Assembly: GCF_010093535.1 (NCBI RefSeq)
Contig: NW_022985172.1
Location: 5,871-69,870, forward strand
Direction: 5' to 3'
DNA from: Lindgomyces ingoldianus
Taxonomy: Eukaryota; Ascomycota; Dothideomycetes; Pleosporales; Lindgomycetaceae
DNA length: 64,000 nucleotides
Both the position numbers and the translations under genes were made by a program. Positions within the stretch are counted from its first letter, which is position 1. Each line of letters opens with the position of its first letter. The notes beneath the pieces are model-generated. The model was not told where the DNA came from. It did no database searches and saw only the letters and a program-made list of their open reading frames with translations. This document shows, piece after piece, positions 56,810 to 64,000 of the stretch.

Positions 56810-59769
56810 TCACTCATAGAGCATGTCATAATCAACGTCCCCATTAGCGCCGACACTGTCCCCATTAGCGCCGACACCGTCCCCATTCATATTGATTCCG
56901 TTGCTGAGATTCAACGGAGAAGCATCGGCATACTTCTCGTAGAGAAGGTTCAAGCACTGGCGGCCGGCGAGCAGGGTAGCCTTGTTTTGCTCCAACTCCT
57001 GACGACGAGCTTCTCGCTTGGGGTCGTCCGCGAGAAGCTGGACGCATCGCTCGTGAACTACAATTACGTTAGATTGCTGTTCCAATAGGGGGCTGAGGAC
57101 TGGGCCTTACCATCCTCACCCGTGATGTCAAGATCATTTTTAAGGTGCTCAAACAAGTCCTTACTCAGCCTTCTAAAGAGCTGGGCCTCAACGCGCATAC
57201 AGATAGACTCATGGAATCGGATAGATGCAAGCTCATAGTAAGCTCGAACTTGCGCCAGAACCTCTACCTCTTGAGAGTATGGATCTTGAGCCAGCAAAGC
57301 CCTCAGCGGTTCTTTCTTGCCTTGGTTCTCTTGATCTGTCTTGCTCAGTTCTTTTCCGGTCTGCGCTTCAAGAAGTTCAAAGTACTTGTCTTGGCGAGCC
57401 CGGATCCGAGCATTCTTGTACTCTTCAAGATACCGGGACATGTGGAAGTCGAAATATCTCTGGTCGAAAAGATATGGGCCCTCTTTCTCAGCCACCAGTA
57501 TCTCTTGTGCTATGGAAGTTCGCAACAAGTCGAAATGAGTAGCCAAGAACTTCTTCACGACCTCGGCTGATCCCTTGAACAGTTCAGTACTATTCCAAGG
57601 TGTCAATGACTCATCCAGGATTGACTGAATGCGTTTTGACAGACGCTCATGTAGGCTCTTCAGGAAAGACTGCAAGATTACCTCCCAGTTGTGTAGGGAT
57701 TGCAGCATGAGGAATTCGACAGCCTTTGGGTTGACCTGACGATGTAATTTCGCAGAGGACATTTCGTACAATCTGTCGCGAGTCTCATTGAGGTTGTAAC
57801 GAATCGCAAATTTTTTCATAGCATGTTTCTGCTTCTCCACTGCTGGTGCGGCGCCATTGGCTGATCCAGGGCTGGGGTTCGATCCGTTGGCCTGGGGCTT
57901 CGAAGGTATGCCTCGCGATGGAGTGGAGGCATGGTCAAGTTTTCGCTTCTGGGGTGTGACGGGCAGAGCCAGCGCACGGCTTGTCGTGTCGTCATCATCA
58001 GACTCACACAAGTCGATGCACTCTGGTCGCTTAGGCTTCAAGACCTCAGAGTCAAGCGCAGCAGACAACACCATTCTCGGCCGGAGGTCATTCAATTTCT
58101 TAGCAAAGTCTTTGCGAAGCTGATCCCAAGTAAGCCTCCAAGCGTTGCGAGCATAGTCCCGGAGCATCTCCTTCCGGATATTTTCAGTAAAGCTTCGAAG
58201 AGCTTCATGAACGAGGCCAACAACATCCCGTGTCTGTGGCTTTGGAATCCGAGCCAGCCCCTGCTCAACTGTTTCGAGCTGCTCTGAAATGACTGCTCGG
58301 CTCTTAGGCAACGCCTGGAGACTGAGGGCAGCAAGCTTCTTAGAGAGGGCAGTCTGAAGATTGAGCGTTCCGAAGCGCTCACGGTGGGTGTGCAAATTGG
58401 TAGCCCATGGATCAGTCTGATCGAAGAACATCTCCTCTTCTCTCCTCGCCTCTGAATGGGTGATCTTTTTCTCAAGCGCCTCCTGGCTGGGTTGTTTCAC
58501 TACGTAGTATCCGTGTCCGAGGACATCGGCTTCACCATCCAGAGCCTTCTTAACATCTTTATGCCTTGAATCATTATCAATGCGGTCCGGCTTCGTCAAG
58601 ACCCCGACACATCGCTGTGTCGCTCCTGTCTTTGTTACAAGGGATGCCGCGTAAGATGACACCTCCCAATCAACCTCGAGCGAAGACGTCAACAAAATCA
58701 GGGCATTCGGATCCGCAATATACTCAGCAACCAGATTCCTGACGAAGTTTTTCAGGCCCTCTTTGCCAGGATCACCCCGTCCAATGATGATCCCTGGTAG
58801 ATCATAGAACGAGAGATTCGGTGCTTTGGGGGCCGAGATATAGACACAAACGACGTTAGGTGAGAACTCAGTCTCCCTGTCATCACTGAGGATCTCTCTC
58901 GCAGTTCCGGGAACAAATCGCGTGAGATCTGCCGTCGGGTTGAGAATCGCAAGTTGGGCACGGTAGATGAGCACCTCGAGATTGTCCGAGTTCGTGGTTT
59001 GGGCAAAGAGCACTTCATCCGGGGAAAATTTCTGCTGCCAAGGGTAATACCTCTCCTGCCGTGCTTGTTCTCGTAGTCTAGGGTTGATAATTTTTGGGAT
59101 CAAGTAAGTGTAGGCCTTCCTAATGTATACTTTAGCTTCCCATTGGGCCTCGGCACCCGCAGAGCTTTGCAGCTGGATGAACATTGGGCAGCGGGTGCAT
59201 GTTCCTCCGGCACGCGGAACCTTTATACCAGATATGGCTTCAATGACTGATGATTTTCCGGCGGACTGATCACCTAAAGCAGAATCGTTAGTATAGAAGT
59301 AGATTGTGATCAGTTGCTGTCAACTCACCACAAATGATGCACTTTGCCAGCGGAATATCGAGGCTTGACAATCCAAGCTTCTCTAGCTCACTCATTGTTG
59401 TCATAAGGTCCTTGACGCCTTCGCCGAGGGGTTCAATCTCGCAACCGATGGTTTCGCTAGATGCCCCGTGGAGACCTGTAGAAGATAGTATTAGCTACCG
59501 TTCAAAGCACCATTTGAAAGCAATTGATAGGCATCGCTTCACTTACCATCACCAGTTCCCTGGTTCAGAGACCCCAAACTCTCGCTGAGCCGGGATACAT
59601 CACTACGATTAGTAATACTCTGCGTTCCGGCCGGGGTACCACATTGGCCTCGAGCCTTAACGACGTTCATGGTCTCATCGGCCACGGTAGACCTTGAGCT
59701 CGGATGGGCAATTGCTTCTGACGCCCGTAAGGTTCCCTTTCGAGCTGAGGTCCTCGCCGTACTTCCCAT
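56810..59769 (-). CDS. Dynamin-like (Mx-type) large GTPase
   Basis: Four exons: 59769-59547, 59475-59329, 59273-57111 and 57057-56810. The introns are 71, 55 and 53 bp, all GT-AG and in phase, giving 926 residues. The P-loop GDQSAGKSS (near residue 124) begins right at the exon 2/3 junction. It is followed by GGTCTRCPMFIQL (switch I), FYDLPGIIIG (G3) and GVLTKPDRID (G4). The middle/stalk region and a C-terminal GED-like helix (AYYELASIRFHESICMRVEA, LFRRLSKDLFEHLKNDLD) follow. A Ser/Pro/Asn-rich insert (about residues 500-560, with ECIDLCESDDDD) replaces the usual loop region. No PH domain or TM is seen, as in Mx and vacuolar-type dynamins. The last exon ends in a 21-bp tandem repeat coding NGDGVGANGDSVGANGDVDY. 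Fungal genomes often carry several such Mx-like genes; the role is unknown, possibly membrane remodelling. Confidence 0.92.
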
Positions 59770-62088
59770 GGTGCTTCGAGGTCTACACTAGATCTCTAAG
59801 GGATTCAAGGTTTTGTGGAGATCCAACGTTCCTCAAGACGACAAACGAGAGAACAAAGGAGCCGTCAGGAAGAGACGGTTGATGTCGAAGGCGCGAGGTT
59901 AAACCCCTCCGCGAAACCCGGGGTGAAGGTAACGATTAAGAAGCGAGGCGTACACTTTGATGGTGAGCAGGCAGTTGCGTCAAGGCCATTCCAGCGAGTA
60001 TTGGGAGTGGTAAACACATCTGTATAGTTCGTCAGTGGAGCACCGAGTGAAAGACCCAAATAGGACGAATAGTTAGCGACCCTCTGGTCATCAGACGGAG
60101 AATATAGCAAGCTGTAAAATCAAACAGAAAAGAGGCTGAGAATACGTTGATCTCACCTAGATAGCAGTAGTAGTAGAGGCTGTGCTGCCGTAGTTCCGTC
60201 CCCCATCACAATAGTAGAGGGATTTCCTCTCTAGCACGAAGTTGGCTGCACGCTGATGTAGCCTCAAGGGAGCGGATGAGTCACCGATGTGGGTTTAGGT
60301 CTGTGAAACTAATAGATATATATATATAAGAGGGCTGGGTGGCAATCGGACCAAGGAGGGGCGCAGAGTGAGGGTTGGAGACTAGTCACGCCAAGTCCCT
60401 CTCCTGGGTGGTGATTCTCACCCAGTTTGGCCTGCGAAATGTTTGAAATCTCAGCCACACCTCTATCGCCTGCATTGCGCAGACGTTCCACTAATATCGA
60501 CTGCAGTTACGTCGCATCTTCACCAAAAGGTTCGTGACGATTAGTGGCCAGCTGTTGTCACGAAATAACACGTCCGCGGCCGTTCTTGAAACCGTCCTCG
60601 CGAACAAGAGGCGCCCCCCATATTTCTGACAGGAAGTCAAGCCAATCGAGTGAGTGTGTGGTCCATATCAGGATGGCATGCTTCCCTATCTAAGGAATAG
60701 GAGATAAGCAGGCAAAAAGGGTGCTGAAAGACTTACGCTGCTTCTCCGCCTGCATTTCGCAACGCAAGCTGCATGGCGAGTCTTGAAGCAAGTGTGCTGC
60801 ATCCATCTCGCTTCTCAATGTGTAGAAGTGTCAACAGCGTCAAGTTTTGTTCGAAAGCCAAGATGCAATGCTACAATACTTTAGCCGGGTACCACAGTAT
60901 GATACTAGTGGCTAGGCCGTTAGGAGCCCTCAAGGCCAACGGCAGCAAAACGTGAACAAAAGAATCCTGTCCAATGCCGCCTCAATGCATCCTCTGTGTA
61001 AAAACCTTCTCAAGTATTTATATTGGAGTCCATCGCTCAAACTGGGTATTCGATTTCCATCTCCCAACAACCAAAGAGCGAAAGGCATGCCAACACAGCG
61101 GTTGAGACATTCGAGGATAGATAAAGAATCCAAACTCTCTGCCCTATTTTGAAGAGGGAATTGCTGCTCATCAAGGAAGGGTATGTGGCAGACTCGCCGT
61201 GATATGTGTGCTCAAAGTTGACCAATCTCTGCCAAACACAGGTCGAGCGACATTGCTCAGCCAGGAGACAACGTTAGCGCAAGACAGGACCCTTCAGAGA
61301 AAAGAATCTACAGCTTAAGCAAAGAATCTTCCAGCTGTGGGCGAGGAAGTAAGTTCCAACCAGTCATCAATCTTTAGAGGATGTTCTTCGCTAATGGATT
61401 TGATTATCTCTGGGTGAATGTTTCCTTCACCGCAATTTGGGAACAGATGCTAATCAATTCCTAGAACTTCTAAAATCCGCCAAATCAGGAGGGATACAAC
61501 TCTGGGAGTCCATAACTTAGCCCAGCTTTAAGGGTAAGGAGGCTGAACGCAACTTATGCTGACGGAAGTTGCAGCTTTGACCACAATTGCTTCCCTTTTG
61601 CTTTATCAAGTCAGACAGATGCGCTTTCCGGAAGGATCAGACTGAGATAAACGTAAACCAAGTTGGCCAACCAGAGGGATGGCCAAAACACTCTGTGGGA
61701 AGCTGCAGCTTTGCTGCACGTTCTTTGTTCAACCGATCGAGACCTCAGTTTTATTCGCTTTCAAATCTAGACATTGAACCTCAGAGCAGGTGGTAGAAAC
61801 TCCAGGCGTAATACGCAACTATCAATAAAACTGGGGCGTAAAACTTGAATTACGATGAATAGTGACATGGATTTGCTATTGATGTCAGAGATGATATATA
61901 GAGCTTTCGGAGGATCCCGAGATCCGAGATCACGTGCTCAACATAGTGCCAAGACTGCGGAAACCAGGATGTCGAAAAAAGTCGAGCGTCACCGAATTCA
62001 CGAATTTACGTACCATCGCACCTTCGTGACGCCTCACTAGTCGCCCTTATCGTATCCCTTCCTCTAATATCTCACTCCTCTACACACA
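59770..62088. other. Intergenic region
   Basis: Between the dynamin-like gene (-) and TIM17 (+). There is a TA microsatellite near 60310-60330. Short frames (for example plus 60773-60955, plus 61587-61796) show no motif. No gene seen in 2.3 kb. Confidence 0.4.
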
Positions 62089-62686
62089 ATGGATCATACT
62101 CGCGACCCGTGTCCCTGGGTGGCATTGAGTGACTTTGGAGGTGCTTTCGCCATGGGTGTAAGTCGCCTGATGAGTGCACTTTTCGAGCCAAACTAACGTC
62201 AGACTTCAGGCTGTGGGTGGTGCTTTATGGCACGGCGTCAAAGGCGTAGGCAGCTCTAACTCCTGATCTCTTGACCTCTCTCACACTTCTTCCTTGCAGT
62301 ACCGAAACTCACCATATGGTGAACGACGCATCGGTGCCCTCACGGCGATTAAAGCCCGCGCTCCCGTTCTCGGCGGAAACTTCGGTGTCTGGGGCGGCCT
62401 CTTCAGCACATTTGATTGCGCTGTAAAAGGCATACGGAAGAAGGAGGATCCGTGGAATGCCATCATCGCAGGTTTCTTCACCGGCGGATCTCTGGCAATA
62501 AGAGGAGGCTTCCGAGCATCGCGCAATGGAGCTATTGGATGCGCAATACTACTCGCCGTTATCGAAGGCGTGGGCATCGGATTCCAGAGGATGATGGCCG
62601 AAAATACTCGGTTAGAGGCTCCGCCAATGCCCCCACAGCAACAAGGTGGCCCACCAGGGGTGGGAGGACAGACAATGTTGGCATAA
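62089..62686 (+). CDS. TIM17: TIM17, mitochondrial inner-membrane translocase subunit
   Basis: Core component of the TIM23 complex that imports presequence proteins into the matrix. Three exons: 62089-62157, 62210-62245 (only 36 bp) and 62300-62686, with 52- and 54-bp introns, phase 0 throughout, 163 residues. The start [20 protein letters not shown] matches the family N-terminus with its conserved acidic residues. Then come [42 protein letters not shown], the signature [20 protein letters not shown] and four glycine-rich TM helices. The C-terminal tail ([17 protein letters not shown]) is Pro/Gly/Gln-rich. Length and conservation are normal. It is an essential gene, so it anchors this end of the window as core genome. 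Confidence 0.97.
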
Positions 62687-63196
62687 TCGACTTAATACGA
62701 TGAATGGCGGTGTATTCTATGCAACTATATTTTCTGCGAATTTGTTTTGGGTCATGGAGTCTTTTGGCATAGAATGCATATCCCGTTCGTCGGACACGGC
62801 AACGGTCGGCGTTCTTCACTCTCCTCACACTTTTGTGCTGTACTTGTATTATACACTAGACAAAATCTGTACACTACCGGTTGGGGTTTATGAGTAAAGG
62901 CGACAAATCTTTAAGATGGTGTTCCCTTCCTACCAATCATTCCGCATCCTTTCCTCAATGGGAAGCTGAGGAATGCCGTCGTCTTATCCAATTAGCACCT
63001 CTCCCTGGAGCTAGACCTAAGTTCTTGGCTCTCCGCTAGAGCTGCAAGTCAGATGAGTCAAGCATCCTATGTATTCTACTCCATGGCAGGGTGCGCTAGA
63101 TCATGGCATCTACTAATCTCCTTACCCAGCCTTTTTCTTGTTCTTGTAAACTTTAATTATTCTGTTCTCCTGGTCGTTCACTTCCAGTTTGCCACA
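62687..63196. other. Intergenic region between TIM17 and the MFS gene
   Basis: 3' UTR of TIM17 and promoter of the transporter. No other feature seen. Confidence 0.45.
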
Positions 63197-64000
63197 ATGG
63201 ACTGCGATATCGAATTAGCCGGCCCAACTACTCTTGGGTGGGGCATTGTTGGGGCTCATTTGACTGCCAGGGGTACCACGAATGTTGAAATTGAAGACGA
63301 AGGAGAACCGTCCATAAATGCGAGCGGGGTTAGAAGGAGAGGTAAATGGCGCCTCTCGGCTATCGTTCTCGCCCTTTTCGTAAGCAAAGTCCGGGATGCA
63401 GCCTTCACACTGCTACATTCTTGCACCCAATGCCGACCACCATCTAGGTATCAGAATTCGTGGCAGCATTAGACGCAACAATCGTCGCAACAGCTGCTCC
63501 TACCATTTCGCGTGATCTCTCGTCCGCAGCGGGGTATACTTGGATTTCAGGTGCATATCTCTTGGCGAACGCGGCTTCGAGTCCCATTTGGGCAAAACTC
63601 TCTGACATTTGGGGGAGAAAACTAATTGTCTTGCTTGCATTGACATGCTTCTTTGCATCTTCTGCGATTTGTGCTACTTCGAAGACAATGTATGCCCTCA
63701 TTGTTGGAAGGGCATTTCAAGGAGCTGCGGGAGGAGGGCTCATTCTACTTGTCCATGTATGCATTAGTGATCTGTTTAGCTTACGGTAAGGCTGTTTTCC
63801 ACCTCTCTGGTTTGCTCTAAGTTCTCACCTTTGTGCACAGACAACGGAGCCTTCTCATGGGGCTCACCGAGGGGATATGGGCTTTAGCTGGAGGTGTGGG
63901 TCCAGTATTAGGAGGTGTCTTCGCCTCACTTGTATCATGGAGGTGGTGTTGTGAGTCTTGCCCTAGCCTTCGTAGTTCACAATCTGCTTACCTTAAAGTC
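63197..64000 (+). CDS. MFS transporter, DHA2/DHA14 drug:H+ antiporter type (5' part; runs off the window)
   Basis: Exons: 63197-63379, 63448-63785, 63841-63950, then an intron starting GTGAGT at 63951 that is not closed before the window end. The hydrophilic N-terminus (MDCDIELAGPTTLGWGIVGA... NASGVRRRGK) precedes TM1 (WRLSAIVLALFVSEFVAALD). The DHA2 signature ALDATIVATAAPTIS follows. Then come YTWISGAYLLANAASSPIWA, motif A (LSDIWGRKLIVLLAL), the helices with GRAFQGAAGGGLILLVHVCI, and motif C-like GIWALAGGVGPVLGGVFASL before VSWRW. Family members usually have 14 TM helices and export toxins or drugs at the plasma membrane. The substrate cannot be told from this half. Confidence 0.92.

Noticed and set aside
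1..64000. CRISPR arrays, bacterial operons, Shine-Dalgarno sites
   Set aside because: Spliced genes and eukaryotic families throughout; no regularly spaced direct repeats of CRISPR type were seen.

Overview
The window looks like nuclear DNA of a filamentous ascomycete (Pezizomycotina). Genes carry short GT-AG introns of about 48-165 bp with recognisable branch sites. There are fungus-specific families (a NACHT/STAND protein, a Zn2Cys6 regulator, a GT32 glycosyltransferase) next to housekeeping eukaryotic genes. The species cannot be named from the sequence.

Layout. 1-6.2 kb: a broken ankyrin/ZZ-finger remnant, then a NACHT-domain NLR-like gene. 9.2-13.5 kb: a Zn2Cys6 regulator (+) and a two-exon polytopic membrane protein (-). 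14-22.9 kb: a gene-poor stretch holding a decayed patatin-like phospholipase with N-terminal zinc-binding and P-loop regions, plus an unexplained cysteine-rich frame. 22.9-26.4 kb: an isochorismatase-like hydrolase and an alpha/beta-hydrolase-fold protein without a nucleophile serine. 28.0-30.1 kb: a GT32-type glycosyltransferase. 31.7-38.4 kb: VPS27 (ESCRT-0) and a DOA4-type deubiquitinase, divergently transcribed from one ~0.6 kb intergenic region. 39.2-40.7 kb: argininosuccinate synthase in six exons. 41.4-42.3 kb: a TE island with a solo LTR and a hAT-like element that contains a second, mutated LTR copy. 44.2-45.2 kb: a C2H2 zinc-finger gene. 45.9-46.9 kb: an odd degenerate repeat field. 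49.7-50.6 kb: an acyl-CoA dehydrogenase pseudogene. 50.9-51.8 kb: a small two-TM protein. 52.7 kb: another solo LTR. 53.2-63 kb: a conserved fungal protein of unknown role, an HSL-type alpha/beta hydrolase, a dynamin-like GTPase in four exons and TIM17. From 63.2 kb: the 5' part of an MFS transporter that runs off the window.

How the genes fit together. The clearest functional pair is VPS27/DOA4: both act on ubiquitinated membrane cargo at endosomes. The NLR, the ankyrin/ZZ remnant and the patatin remnant belong to classes linked to fungal non-self recognition and cell death; two of the three are broken, which fits birth-and-death evolution. Intact housekeeping genes alternate with gene-poor stretches holding TE relics and pseudogenes. 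I see no secondary-metabolite cluster and no confident tRNA or rRNA. Exon borders were inferred by eye from splice motifs and reading frame.
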